Assembly (NCBI RefSeq): GCF_000687555.1
Contig: NZ_JHWJ01000002.1
Location: 310,001-374,000, forward strand
Direction of reading: 5' to 3'
DNA: 64,000 bases
From: [Clostridium] aerotolerans DSM 5434
Lineage (GTDB): Bacteria > Bacillota > Clostridia > Lachnospirales > Lachnospiraceae
The notes below the pieces were generated by a model that worked only from the letters and a program-made list of their open reading frames with translations, made no database searches and had not been told where the DNA came from. The position numbers and the translations under genes were made by a program. This document shows, piece by piece, positions 19,152 to 28,233 of this stretch. Each line of letters starts with the position of its first letter. Positions within the stretch are counted from its first letter, which is position 1.

Positions 19152-20057
19152 TTAGATATCTTTTTGATTGTATCCATAGTTTTTCATATAAAGCTCACTG
19201 TCACGCCATTCTTTCCGGACCTTGACCCACAGCTGGAGATTAACCTTCGTATCCATAAGATCTTCAATCTCCTTACGTGCCTGGGTTCCGATCTTCTTTA
19301 ACATGGCGCCGCCCTTACCGATGATAATTCCCTTATGGGAATCACGTTCGCATACGATATTGGCTTCCACATCCATGATTCCGTTCTGACGCTCTGTCAT
19401 CTTCTCCACGGTTACTGCGATTCCATGAGGAATCTCATCCTTTAAAAGGCGAAGAGCCTTTTCCCGGATCAGCTCTGCTGCAATCTGGCGCATAGGCTGG
19501 TCAGTGACCGTATCCTCATCGTAGTACTGAGGACCAGAAGGAAGATATTTGTAGATCAGCTCCAGCATCAGATCAGTATTTTTATCCTTCAATGCAGAAA
19601 CAGGTACGATCTCAGCAAATGGACAGATGTCCTTATAGGTACTGATGAACGTAAGGATATCTTCCTGATTCTTCACCGTGTCGATTTTATTGATGACCAG
19701 AATGACAGGAGTCTTCACATTGGAAAGCTGCTCTGCGATATACTGCTCTCCAGCTCCGATATAGGTGGTAGGCTCAACCAGCCATAACACTACATCTACC
19801 TCTTTTAAGGTATGCTCCGCCACACTTACCATATATTCCCCAAGCTTATTCTTGGCCTTATGAATACCAGGTGTGTCCAGAAATATAATCTGCCCTCTGT
19901 CGTCTGTATAAACAGTCTGTATCCGGTTTCTTGTGGTCTGGGGCTTATCAGAGGTGATTGCAATCTTCTGGCCGATCAGGTGGTTCATCAGGGTGGACTT
20001 ACCTACGTTAGGGCGTCCGATCAGGGTAACAAAGCCTGATTTATAATTGGTTTCCAT
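19152..20057 (-). CDS. era: GTPase Era
   Basis: 301 residues from the ATG at 20057, which has AAAGGAG seven bases upstream. G1 GRPNVGKST, G3 FLDTPGIH and G4 INKID are all present, followed by the C-terminal KH domain (GIIIGKGGAMLKKIGTQARKEIE). It is a ribosome assembly GTPase that binds the 3' end of 16S rRNA. It lies between the M16C protease gene and recO; era-recO is the common clostridial order. Confidence 0.96.
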   Translation of the reverse strand: METNYKSGFVTLIGRPNVGKSTLMNHLIGQKIAITSDKPQTTRNRIQTVYTDDRGQIIFLDTPGIHKAKNKLGEYMVSVAEHTLKEVDVVLWLVEPTTYIGAGEQYIAEQLSNVKTPVILVINKIDTVKNQEDILTFISTYKDICPFAEIVPVSALKDKNTDLMLELIYKYLPSGPQYYDEDTVTDQPMRQIAAELIREKALRLLKDEIPHGIAVTVEKMTERQNGIMDVEANIVCERDSHKGIIIGKGGAMLKKIGTQARKEIEDLMDTKVNLQLWVKVRKEWRDSELYMKNYGYNQKDI

Positions 20058-20073
20058 ATGGTTCTCCTTTGTG

Positions 20074-22998
20074 TTATGAGTGGAATAAGTTCTTTGTCTC
20101 TCCAAAGAAATCCTTATCCGCTGCGATTCTGTCTTCATTGCCGATGACGCAGAGGCTGCCGGTACTTAAAACGGCTTTTACAATAGGTGCCAGTTTTCGG
20201 ATATCTTCCTGGGTAGCATTTAAAACTTCCTCACGCTCCCGTTTCATCATCTCCTGGTCAACGCCGGAAAGATAGGCAGAAAGGCCTCTGTTTCCTTTTG
20301 TTGACGGTGGATACGGCACATCCATGTCGCTGACGGTTCCGATGACATACTTGGTCATGTCACGGTCCTCGACCTGGAATTTTTCTAAATAATCTACTAC
20401 ACCTTCGTAAATCTGGTTGGTTTCTTTTAAATTCGGGTCACGGTAGGAGGCAAAATAACCTTCCCCGGAACGTCCAAAGCCGCTCATGCAGCCATAGGCA
20501 CCGCCTTTTACCCTGATATTGATCCAAAGATAATCATAGCTTAAAATAACCTTTAATATCTTTAAAGCTCCTGTATACGTAAGACCGCTGTCTAAAAAGC
20601 TTCCGCATCTGGCCACGTAGTTTACCTGGGAGGCTGTTGCAAAGCCTTCGTTTCTGTTTCCGCTCTTATAATCAAATGGGTAACAGGTACCGTCGCCCAC
20701 AGGAAGAACCGAGGTGAGCTGCTTCATTGCGTCTGGAAGAAGTTTGTAGCCTTCCTCATCAGCAGTATAGCTGACCAGCATATTCCCGGTGTTAAAAAGC
20801 TTCTTAATCACTGCTTTTAATCTGGCGATCACTGCCTGCTTGTCTTTAGCAAAATCCTTTTCCAGCTGTTCTAAGAATTCATAGTATCCGATTCCTCCGG
20901 TCATATCATTGTAAGAGGAAGTGGCGGAAAAATAAGAGGTAGCTCTGGCAACTGCGGCTGAATGACAGGCGCCTTCTAACTTCATTCTGGCCCTTGATCT
21001 CGTTTCGCTGATGACTTCGCCCATACGCTTTTCATCATCAAGAACAGAACGGGTCAAAATTTCAGCAAGAATGGAGAAGCCAAAGTCCAGCTTATCATAC
21101 ATGACTCTGGCGCTAGCCATAAAATATCCCTTAAACTGTCCCTGGTTTTTCAGATCCGGATAAGAGGTGACGCTAAAGCCCACGCCGCCGCTGTTTAGAT
21201 GAATCTCACTGGTCAAGTCACTGTAGGTGAAGTTCTCTGTATCCACATAGCCTAAAAGGGATTTTAAAAATCCAACATAGGGCAGATCTTCCGTAGGAAC
21301 CGCTGAGGTATCAAATAAGACCTTTAAATATCCGATGCCTGAGGTAAACATGTTATGGTGAATCACCTTAACCCCATGGGCTTCTTTCTCTTCCCAGATA
21401 ATCTCCTCTGGTTCCCTGGTGATGTCTTCCCTTTTAAGCATAGGAATCTTTTCTAAATTTTTCTGGTCAGACGGTGTTTCCTGATATTCTCTTAAGGCGT
21501 GAGTCTGCTCCACAAGGCGGGTAATCTCGTCCTGTGATAAGGATGCCTTGTAGGCCGCCAGCTTTTTGGCCGTTTTTTCCTCTTCCATTGCAGTCAGATT
21601 CTTTTTCGGACTAACGGTTAAATATGCCTCAAAAGGATTATCCAGCAGATATTCCCGAATGAGCTCTTCAAAGTATCCGTCATCCACGACCTTCTTTAAA
21701 TAAGCAAAGGTTTCCTGATACTCCAGATGCATCATCGGGTCACCGTCATAAAGCCAGCTGTCTAAGCACTGGAGTCCATACATCAGACCCTTGGGTGCGG
21801 AACCATAATCAGCCTCACGGTAACGGAATTCATAATAGTTCATTCCAGCCTTTAAGCTCTTGCGGTTAATTCCTTCATCTGCAAGCTTTCGTAAGGTCCC
21901 TTTTACCACGGAAAGGAACTCGCCCTTCTGGTCAGGATTTGCATTCTTTGCAATGATTGAGAAATAAGGCTGTAAGATTCCGCTGTCATATCCGCCCAGA
22001 ATATCCTGACCGATTCCTGCATCGATGAGAGCCTGCTTAAGTGGGGCTCCTGGTGCATCAAGAAGGGTGTATTCCAAAATTTGAAATGCAATATAATGTT
22101 TGGGATCTAAATTATTTCCTATTACGGTATTAATGGAAAGATAGGTGGCATTATCTAAAGATTCTCCCTCTGTAATAGAATAGAAGGTCTCAGCTTCCAT
22201 AGGCTTTTCAAATGGCTTCTGGCTTCTGATTCTGGAATCTATGGACATTTCCTCATAATGGCTTAAATATTCCTGGTCAAGCCATGTAAGCTTCTCTTCC
22301 ATATTCATATCGCCGTAGAGATAGATGTAGCTGTTGGAAGGATGATAATACCTTCTGTGAAAGTCCAGAAAATCATCATAGGTCAGGTCAGGAATAAAGG
22401 ATGGATCACCACCGGATTCCTGGCCGTAACAGCTGTCAGGGAACAGTACTTTTCTTGTAAAACGGTCTAAGACCTCTTCCGGGGATGAAAATGCCCCCTT
22501 CATCTCATTGTATACAACACCATTGTAGATCACATCAGATTCCGGGGTTTCCATCTCATAATGCCACCCCTCCTGCATGAAGATCTTCTGCTCTTTATAG
22601 ATGTTTGGATGAAGCACGGCATCCATATAGACGTTCATTAAGTTCTGAAAGTCCTTTTCATTGCAGCTGGCTATGGGATATACGGTTTTATCCGGATAAG
22701 TCATGGCATTTAAAAAGGTATTCAAAGAGCCCTTTACCAGTTCCACAAAGGGATCCTTTACCGGGAACTTGTCCGAGCCGCAAAGCACGCTGTGTTCCAG
22801 AATATGGGCCACACCGGTGCTGTCTGACGGCGGTGTACGAAAACCAATGGAGAAGACCTTATTGTCATCCTCACAGGCCACTAAAAAGATTCTGGCCCCG
22901 CTTTTTTTATGGCGAAGGACACTTCCCTTTGCCTGAATTTCTTTTATTTCTTTTTCTTCTACTAACTCATAAGCACTCAAGTTTTTCAAATCATACAT
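20074..22998 (-). CDS. M16C family zinc metalloprotease (presequence-protease-like)
   Basis: 974 residues, the length of full M16C/PreP-type peptidases with two homologous halves. The inverted zinc motif HxxEH is seen as HILEHSVLC near residue 85, with the distal Glu expected in the following NTFLNAMTYPDKTVYP region. The C-terminal half contains IRVKGGAYGCMSGF, the conserved R/Y substrate-binding stretch. No signal peptide, so it is probably a cytoplasmic oligopeptidase. AGGAGGAAC precedes the ATG. It ends 17 bp before era. Confidence 0.93.
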   Translation of the reverse strand: MYDLKNLSAYELVEEKEIKEIQAKGSVLRHKKSGARIFLVACEDDNKVFSIGFRTPPSDSTGVAHILEHSVLCGSDKFPVKDPFVELVKGSLNTFLNAMTYPDKTVYPIASCNEKDFQNLMNVYMDAVLHPNIYKEQKIFMQEGWHYEMETPESDVIYNGVVYNEMKGAFSSPEEVLDRFTRKVLFPDSCYGQESGGDPSFIPDLTYDDFLDFHRRYYHPSNSYIYLYGDMNMEEKLTWLDQEYLSHYEEMSIDSRIRSQKPFEKPMEAETFYSITEGESLDNATYLSINTVIGNNLDPKHYIAFQILEYTLLDAPGAPLKQALIDAGIGQDILGGYDSGILQPYFSIIAKNANPDQKGEFLSVVKGTLRKLADEGINRKSLKAGMNYYEFRYREADYGSAPKGLMYGLQCLDSWLYDGDPMMHLEYQETFAYLKKVVDDGYFEELIREYLLDNPFEAYLTVSPKKNLTAMEEEKTAKKLAAYKASLSQDEITRLVEQTHALREYQETPSDQKNLEKIPMLKREDITREPEEIIWEEKEAHGVKVIHHNMFTSGIGYLKVLFDTSAVPTEDLPYVGFLKSLLGYVDTENFTYSDLTSEIHLNSGGVGFSVTSYPDLKNQGQFKGYFMASARVMYDKLDFGFSILAEILTRSVLDDEKRMGEVISETRSRARMKLEGACHSAAVARATSYFSATSSYNDMTGGIGYYEFLEQLEKDFAKDKQAVIARLKAVIKKLFNTGNMLVSYTADEEGYKLLPDAMKQLTSVLPVGDGTCYPFDYKSGNRNEGFATASQVNYVARCGSFLDSGLTYTGALKILKVILSYDYLWINIRVKGGAYGCMSGFGRSGEGYFASYRDPNLKETNQIYEGVVDYLEKFQVEDRDMTKYVIGTVSDMDVPYPPSTKGNRGLSAYLSGVDQEMMKREREEVLNATQEDIRKLAPIVKAVLSTGSLCVIGNEDRIAADKDFFGETKNLFHS

Positions 22999-23032
22999 TC
23001 TATCTTTGTTCCTCCTGCATAATCAGTATACC

Positions 23033-23863
23033 TTACATATTGCCCACTAATTTGTCTTTTAATATCGCTGCACACTCCCTGACGCAAAAGTGTATGAAAA
23101 GAACCGGATCTGAACCACAGGATATGGTATAAATATCCGGTATTCCCCATTTTCTTGCAATCTGCTGAGCGCGGAACACATGAAAATCACTGGTCAGTAC
23201 ACCAATCTTAATGGGTTTATCCGGAACCTCTTCATAAGTTCCCGGCACCATAATGATGGGACTTTCCTGGCTTTGGGCCTTTTTTCTCTCCTGATCCTCT
23301 TCAATCGCCACACGGCTGTATGCAATATTCTCCACGGTACTGTAAGAACGTGTCTCTAAAATCAGCTGCTCTTCCTTTACTCCATTAAAGACCAGATACT
23401 CCTTCATGGCCTCAGCCTCACTGACAGGCTCATCCACACCCTGTGCGCCGGAAAGAACCAGAATGGTTCCCGGATTCTCATCCAGATAATCAATGGCCTT
23501 ATCCAAACGCTTTTTTAATGATTTGCTGATTCCGTCTTCCTTGACCCTGGCTCCTAAGACTATGACATAATCAAGCTTTGACGTATCCCTGGCTGCAACT
23601 CCAGTAAAAACTAAAATCTCCACAATCGTAAATACCAGAAGTCCTGTACAGCATATGGTAACCACAGAGACTGGAATCCATAAGGGAATCCTATCTTTTT
23701 GTCTTAAATAAGTATCCCAGCCCAATCCGAATAAAATACAGGCCACCGCAAAAAAAAGCCAGATAATGGAAAAGGAAGTAGACAATCCCGAATAAGTAAC
23801 GATTATGACGTAATAGATGACACATAAAACTGCTATCAGCCATAAAATCCACATAATAGGCAA
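23033..23863 (-). CDS. YdcF/SanA-type DUF218 membrane protein
   Basis: 276 residues: three hydrophobic N-terminal segments (residues about 2-20, 28-48, 62-85) then a DUF218 domain with LDYVIVLGARVKEDGISKSLKKRLDKA, ILVLSGAQGVDEPVSEAEAM, the RSYSTVENIAYSR motif and KIGVLTSDFHVFRAQQIA. Family members are linked to envelope integrity, but the reaction is unknown. It is followed at short distance by the M16C gene in the same direction. Confidence 0.88.
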   Translation of the reverse strand: MPIMWILWLIAVLCVIYYVIIVTYSGLSTSFSIIWLFFAVACILFGLGWDTYLRQKDRIPLWIPVSVVTICCTGLLVFTIVEILVFTGVAARDTSKLDYVIVLGARVKEDGISKSLKKRLDKAIDYLDENPGTILVLSGAQGVDEPVSEAEAMKEYLVFNGVKEEQLILETRSYSTVENIAYSRVAIEEDQERKKAQSQESPIIMVPGTYEEVPDKPIKIGVLTSDFHVFRAQQIARKWGIPDIYTISCGSDPVLFIHFCVRECAAILKDKLVGNM

Positions 23864-23975
23864 GCCTCCATTTTTGTTCCCTCTAAATCCAGGTAATTTC
23901 TGGGTATAATTCTTCTATAGTATACTACAAGATGACCATTTCTACAACTGTCAGCCATGATACCTGATTTTATAT

Positions 23976-24021
23976 AAAAAATCATGTCTACGATCCATCA
24001 TTAGCTGGCCATAGACATGAT
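23976..24021 (-). terminator. Terminator after the AraC-binding-protein fusion gene
   Basis: ATCATGTCTA (23981-23990) pairs exactly with TAGACATGAT (24012-24021), followed on the minus strand by T-rich sequence. It lies about 120 bp after the stop at 24144 and isolates that gene from the YdcF gene. Confidence 0.75.
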
Positions 24022-24143
24022 TCCTTAAATTTCATTTTTATAGTTAAAACAATCTTTTTGCATGCTTTAATCTGAGTATTACATTCCATCATACCTTAGA
24101 AATGACGGGCATTGTATCAACCTATTGCTATATTTTCCTTGGA

Positions 24144-26102
24144 TTAGCTCTGGGGCTTATGTGCAAGAAGCGCTTCCACAATGAAGTCAATCTGGCTTCT
24201 TATAGAAATAACATCATTAAAGGTGGAGAGATATTCATTCATCAAAATGACATTCCCGTTTTTCACCGCTTCCAGACTTTCATAGACCCCATTTCCTGAA
24301 AATGCATTATTTTTTCCATCTCCATAGAGAATGATATAATCCCCGCAATATTCTGGTAAAACTTCAAGAGATATATTTGCATACCACTCTCCAGTCTCAT
24401 AAAGCTCCTGCCCTTTTTCACTTCGAGTCATTCCCAGTTCATCATAAAGTGCCTGAGCTCCTTTATACGTAGAGACGACGATACCGGGTTCCTCAAGGCT
24501 GTTGGTCATAAGCGTAACGCTCTCATCCTTATATCCAGCGTCCGCCAGCGTCTGCCTGGCTTGTTCAATATGAGAAGTATAATCTGATAATACTTTATCT
24601 TTCACGGAATCGTCCACGCCCAAAACATTGCTTAAAAATGAGAGTCTTTCTTCTGTTGACAGCTGAGTCGTATCCTTAGCTGTCCCAAAGCTGACCGTGG
24701 GAGCTATTTTGCTTAGTTTCTCATAGTCCTCATCTTTTTCGTAAGCTGTAATAATTAAATCCGGCTCTATACTCATGACCTCTTCAAGTTCACTGGCTCT
24801 TGGTATATCTTTTAGCAAGTCTTCAACAGCAGAACCTGTAATTGCCCAATAATCGTTGATTGCCGCCGGCGTAACCCCAAGTGCCAGGACATCTCCAAAC
24901 GCATAATTCATTACCACCACCTTTTGAGGACTTTGTGGTATTAAAACATCACCTCTGACCGTACTCACAACTCTTGTTGCTTCCTCCACCTGCTGCTCCT
25001 GACTGGTAACCGTCTTGGACTGGGCAGAGTTTCCGCTTTCGTTATTTACCGGTGCGCTGCCGCAGGCATTCAATAACAATATCATTGACACTGCCGCCGC
25101 AACCGCCACTTTGCCTTTCATTTGTTTGAACATGTAGGTTGCTCCTTTTCCTCCTGGTTTGTCAAAACTAACTTGACTCTCACAATTATACGAAAAAGAA
25201 ATCCTTTTTCCAAGGTCATCATCTCTCATATGATGCGACGCGTTCTCTCTATAGGCATTGGGAGTCATTCCAAAGTTTTTTGAGAACATTCTCTGCAGAT
25301 TGCGTTCATCCTGAAAGCCGCAATAATCGGCAATCTCACGAATGGACGCCTGGCTGTTTTTTAGAAACTCCGCCGCCGCAGTCAGGCGCATATGAATTAA
25401 ATACTCCTGCGGACTTTTTCCCATCTGCTGTTTAAATCTACGGTAAAAATGACTGTAGCTGATGCCCAGCCCTTCACAAAGTTCGTTGATGGAAACCGTC
25501 TCCCGATAATTCTTTTCTAAAAACCTGGTGGCCATAAGAACCAGATCCGGCTTAAAAATCTGTATCTGACCTTGCTCCAGTTCCTTGTAGACCTCATACA
25601 CAAAACGGCTAAAGGCTGCTTTCCCATAGAAAATATTGAGTGGTGTGGGATTTTTCCATTTTTCATACATAATCCGCAGCTCTTCCGAGAAAAAAAGCGG
25701 ATCATAAGGCATATATCCGTATTGCTGGCGAAAGGGATTAACCTGCTCCATCAACCGGCGATATTCACCCCTGTGAAGCGGAGGCTCTAAAGCCTTGTAC
25801 AGCACCATATAATATTCGAGCCAATTACAATGGGGAGTAATGGTCAGTTCTGTTCCCTTGACTCCATGGAAGAGACCGTAACGCGTTACGTTGTATACGG
25901 TATCATTCAGTAAGATCTCCGCTTGTCCGCCGCTGGTGTAGAGAAAAACATTTGCAGGCAACCGATAGCCACAAAGAGCTTCTTCGGGTGAAATTAAATT
26001 GTGGCGAATGTCTATAAGAGAAATAACCCCACGGTTCCATATCTGGATTGCGGCGGCGATTTCTTTATGTGTGGAGTTAGGAGAATTCTTATCTATGTAC
26101 AT
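24144..26102 (-). CDS. AraC regulator fused to a lipoprotein-type siderophore-binding domain
   Basis: 652 residues in one frame. Residues 1-190 are an AraC-type sensor; about 190-290 are the AraC double HTH (SINELCEGLGISYSHFYRRFKQQMGKSPQEY, split by my reading; IREIADYCGFQDERNLQRMFSKNFGMTPNAYR). After a linker, residues 324-347 are a lipoprotein signal (MFKQMKGKVAVAAAV, then LLLNACGS). Residues about 370-652 are an iron-siderophore binding domain (VVVMNYAFGDVLALGVTP, IEPDLIITAYEKDEDY). GAGGT precedes the ATG at 26102. An internal ATG at 25133 has its own AAAGGAG eight bases upstream, so the lipoprotein may also be made alone. No permease gene is adjacent. It is monocistronic behind an iron-box-like site. 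Confidence 0.88.
   Translation of the reverse strand: MYIDKNSPNSTHKEIAAAIQIWNRGVISLIDIRHNLISPEEALCGYRLPANVFLYTSGGQAEILLNDTVYNVTRYGLFHGVKGTELTITPHCNWLEYYMVLYKALEPPLHRGEYRRLMEQVNPFRQQYGYMPYDPLFFSEELRIMYEKWKNPTPLNIFYGKAAFSRFVYEVYKELEQGQIQIFKPDLVLMATRFLEKNYRETVSINELCEGLGISYSHFYRRFKQQMGKSPQEYLIHMRLTAAAEFLKNSQASIREIADYCGFQDERNLQRMFSKNFGMTPNAYRENASHHMRDDDLGKRISFSYNCESQVSFDKPGGKGATYMFKQMKGKVAVAAAVSMILLLNACGSAPVNNESGNSAQSKTVTSQEQQVEEATRVVSTVRGDVLIPQSPQKVVVMNYAFGDVLALGVTPAAINDYWAITGSAVEDLLKDIPRASELEEVMSIEPDLIITAYEKDEDYEKLSKIAPTVSFGTAKDTTQLSTEERLSFLSNVLGVDDSVKDKVLSDYTSHIEQARQTLADAGYKDESVTLMTNSLEEPGIVVSTYKGAQALYDELGMTRSEKGQELYETGEWYANISLEVLPEYCGDYIILYGDGKNNAFSGNGVYESLEAVKNGNVILMNEYLSTFNDVISIRSQIDFIVEALLAHKPQS
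25133..25148 (-). promoter_or_regulatory. Internal ribosome binding site and ATG for the binding-protein part
   Basis: On the minus strand AGGAGGAAAAGGAG is followed eight bases later by an in-frame ATG (25131-25133) that opens exactly at the lipoprotein signal peptide. This is stronger than most SDs in the window and decides whether a separate lipoprotein is made. Confidence 0.6.
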
Positions 26103-26130
26103 AACATACCTCAATTATAAATTCAGCTAG

Positions 26131-26150
26131 TTAGTTTTGGCTAACCACTA
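26131..26150. promoter_or_regulatory. DtxR/IdeR-like iron box
   Basis: TTAGTTTTGGCTAACCACTA lies about 30 bp before the start of the fusion gene. It follows the known IdeR/DtxR consensus (TTAGGTTAGGCTAACCTAA) at about 15 of 19 positions. The site and distance fit an iron-dependent repressor of a siderophore-related gene; the regulator itself is not in the window. Confidence 0.5.
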
Positions 26151-26281
26151 GTGTAACATAGAAGCGCATTTACGGCAACGACTGAAAGCTATCTATTATA
26201 TTTTTCGGTTACTTTCCCATTAGTCTCTCCCGCGGGACCAGTAGCACCTGTTGAATTATATCGGCAGCCGTTAAGGGAACA

Positions 26282-26332
26282 ATAACAGCGTGCAGAGCAC
26301 ACGGTTTCCCGTAATACTCTGCACGCTGTTAT
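26282..26332. terminator. Perfect 16-bp hairpin after the U32 peptidase gene
   Basis: ATAACAGCGTGCAGAG (26282-26297) pairs exactly with CTCTGCACGCTGTTAT (26317-26332), directly after the U32 stop codon. There is no strong T-run, yet the position suggests a terminator for the rnj-OMT-U32 transcript. The remaining gap to 26101 holds only the iron box and promoter sequence of the fusion gene. Confidence 0.6.
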
Positions 26333-26340
26333 GTTAAGAT

Positions 26341-27570
26341 TTAAGACATCTCGCTTCGGCGGAGAATGTCATAAGGATCCATCTCCACGCTCAAATCAAC
26401 AAAAAGTATTTGTCTGGAATGAGGTGCACTCTCCTGGGGTACTCCCTCTTCGTTGTAAATTCCTTTTACAACTGCTTCCAGATTGCGTCCGTCTGGTTTC
26501 ATAACTTCAATGGTCTCGCCCACTGAAAATTTATTTTTCTGCTCTATCCTTGAATACCCTCTCTCATCTACCGCTTCCACGGTTCCAAGATACGTGTAAT
26601 TTTTTACATAAGTATTGTTATCATAGATCTGAGTGGTGGAATCCGGTTTTCCAAAATAGAAACCGGTGGTAAATTCCCGGTAAGTACATTTCCCGATTTC
26701 AGAACGGTACCAGTCTAAATTTGCCTCATAAATCTTTGGATCTTTTAAATAATCATCAATGGCTTTCCGGTAAGTTCTTGTAACAGTAGCCGCATAAAGA
26801 GCGGTCTTCATACGTCCTTCGATTTTAAAGCTGTCAATACCGGCATCAATCATCTCTGGGATATACTCGATCATACATAAATCCTTGGAGTTAAAGATAT
26901 AGGTTCCACGCTCATTTTCATAGACCTGCATATACTCTCCCGGACGTTTTTCCTCTACGATGGAGTATTTCCAGCGGCATGGGTGAGAGCAGGCGCCCTG
27001 GTTTGCATCTCTGCCTGTCATGTAATTGCTCAGGAGACAACGGCCGGAATAGGACATACACATGGCTCCATGGATAAAGCTTTCAATCTCTAAATCCTCT
27101 GGAATGCGGCTGCGGATCTCCTTGATTTCTGCCAGGGAAAGCTCTCTGGCCGTAACCACACGTTTTGCCCCAAGCTGATGCCAGAATAAAAAGGTTCCGT
27201 AATTCGTATTGTTCGCCTGGGTGCTGATGTGAATTTCCATCTCAGGCATGATCTGTTTTGCAATCGCAAATACACCAGGGTCTGAAATGATAACGGCATC
27301 AGGACAAATATCCTTTAATTCCTTAAAGTATTCCTCCACTCCGTTAAGATCATCGTTGTGAGCCAGAATGTTTGCTGTAATATATACTTTGACTCCATGC
27401 TCATGGGCAAAGGCAATCCCCTGCCGAATCTCATCCTGTGTAAAATTTTTCGCCTTGGCACGAAGTCCGAAGGCTTCTCCTCCCAGATAAACAGCATCCG
27501 CACCGTAAATGACTGCGGTCTTTAAGGTATCTAAGCTGCCTGCCGGGATTAAAAGTTCCGTCTTTCTCAT
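26341..27570 (-). CDS. U32 family peptidase / RlhA-like hydroxylation protein
   Basis: 409 residues. N-terminal TIM-barrel-like part (ELLIPAGSLDTLKTAVIYGADAVYLGG, split here) and the U32 signature ESFIHGAMCMSYSGRCLLSNYMTGRDANQGACSHPCRW region with its four conserved Cys that may bind an Fe-S cluster. A C-terminal domain (YNEEGVPQ.., DPYDILRR) follows. E. coli RlhA and TrhP of this family are needed for RNA hydroxylation, so tRNA or rRNA modification is plausible. It lies 22 bp after the O-methyltransferase gene. Confidence 0.9.
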   Translation of the reverse strand: MRKTELLIPAGSLDTLKTAVIYGADAVYLGGEAFGLRAKAKNFTQDEIRQGIAFAHEHGVKVYITANILAHNDDLNGVEEYFKELKDICPDAVIISDPGVFAIAKQIMPEMEIHISTQANNTNYGTFLFWHQLGAKRVVTARELSLAEIKEIRSRIPEDLEIESFIHGAMCMSYSGRCLLSNYMTGRDANQGACSHPCRWKYSIVEEKRPGEYMQVYENERGTYIFNSKDLCMIEYIPEMIDAGIDSFKIEGRMKTALYAATVTRTYRKAIDDYLKDPKIYEANLDWYRSEIGKCTYREFTTGFYFGKPDSTTQIYDNNTYVKNYTYLGTVEAVDERGYSRIEQKNKFSVGETIEVMKPDGRNLEAVVKGIYNEEGVPQESAPHSRQILFVDLSVEMDPYDILRRSEMS

Positions 27571-27591
27571 GAAGCTCCTCTCTTTGGTTCT

Positions 27592-28233
27592 TTATCTTCG
27601 AATGCTGACGGTAATACCGTCACCGATAGGTACAATGGTGGTGACCAGATGGTCAGAATGCTTTAATTCGTAAAGATACTCCCGCATCCTTGCGTGAATG
27701 GTACGATTTCGCCTTTCGACTGCATATCTGGATTCAATGATGTCTCCATCCTGGAGAACGTTATCCGATATCAGCATTCCGCCAACTCTCATCACTCTTA
27801 AAATTTCCGGAAGCCAGGCCAAATACTGTCCTTTTGCCGCATCCATGAAGACAAGGTCAAAGGGGCCAGTCAGCCCCTTTAATCGTTCCCCGGCATCTCC
27901 CTCTAACAGGGTGATGCATTCTGTCTTTCCTGCTTCTAAAAAATTCTGCCTGGCTACCGGAATCCTTTTTTCATATTTTTCTATGGTAGTGATCTGACAA
28001 TCAGGTGCCATTACCTCCGCCATCAAAAGGGTGGAGTAGCCCACGGCTGTTCCCACTTCTAAAATGGCTTTTGGATTCATGGCTGCTGTCATGGTCTTTA
28101 AAAAGGCAGCCGTCTCTTCCCTGATGACAGGAACTCCATTCTCTCTTGCCTTTTTTCCAATCTCATAGATGAGAGGACTCTCATCCGGCTCCAGAGATTT
28201 TATATATTCTGTAATTCGGTCATTTACTATCAT
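27592..28233 (-). CDS. O-methyltransferase, family 3 (TrmR-like)
   Basis: About 213 residues with a Rossmann SAM-binding domain: ILEVGTAVGYSTLLMAEVM (motif I), TIEKYEKRIPVARQNF (motif II) and FDLVFMDAAKGQYLAWL with the metal-binding Asp. B. subtilis TrmR of this family methylates U34 of tRNA, so a tRNA role is possible but not shown. The ATG at 28233 has GGAAAG eight bases upstream and lies inside the 3' end of the preceding MltG-like gene. Confidence 0.9.
   Translation of the reverse strand: MIVNDRITEYIKSLEPDESPLIYEIGKKARENGVPVIREETAAFLKTMTAAMNPKAILEVGTAVGYSTLLMAEVMAPDCQITTIEKYEKRIPVARQNFLEAGKTECITLLEGDAGERLKGLTGPFDLVFMDAAKGQYLAWLPEILRVMRVGGMLISDNVLQDGDIIESRYAVERRNRTIHARMREYLYELKHSDHLVTTIVPIGDGITVSIRR

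Noticed and set aside
24144-26102. Frameshift or sequencing error joining two separate genes
   Set aside because: The frame is continuous, the linker of about 30 residues is plausible and AraC-binding-protein fusions are known; a missing stop cannot be excluded, so it is kept as a finding, not a correction.
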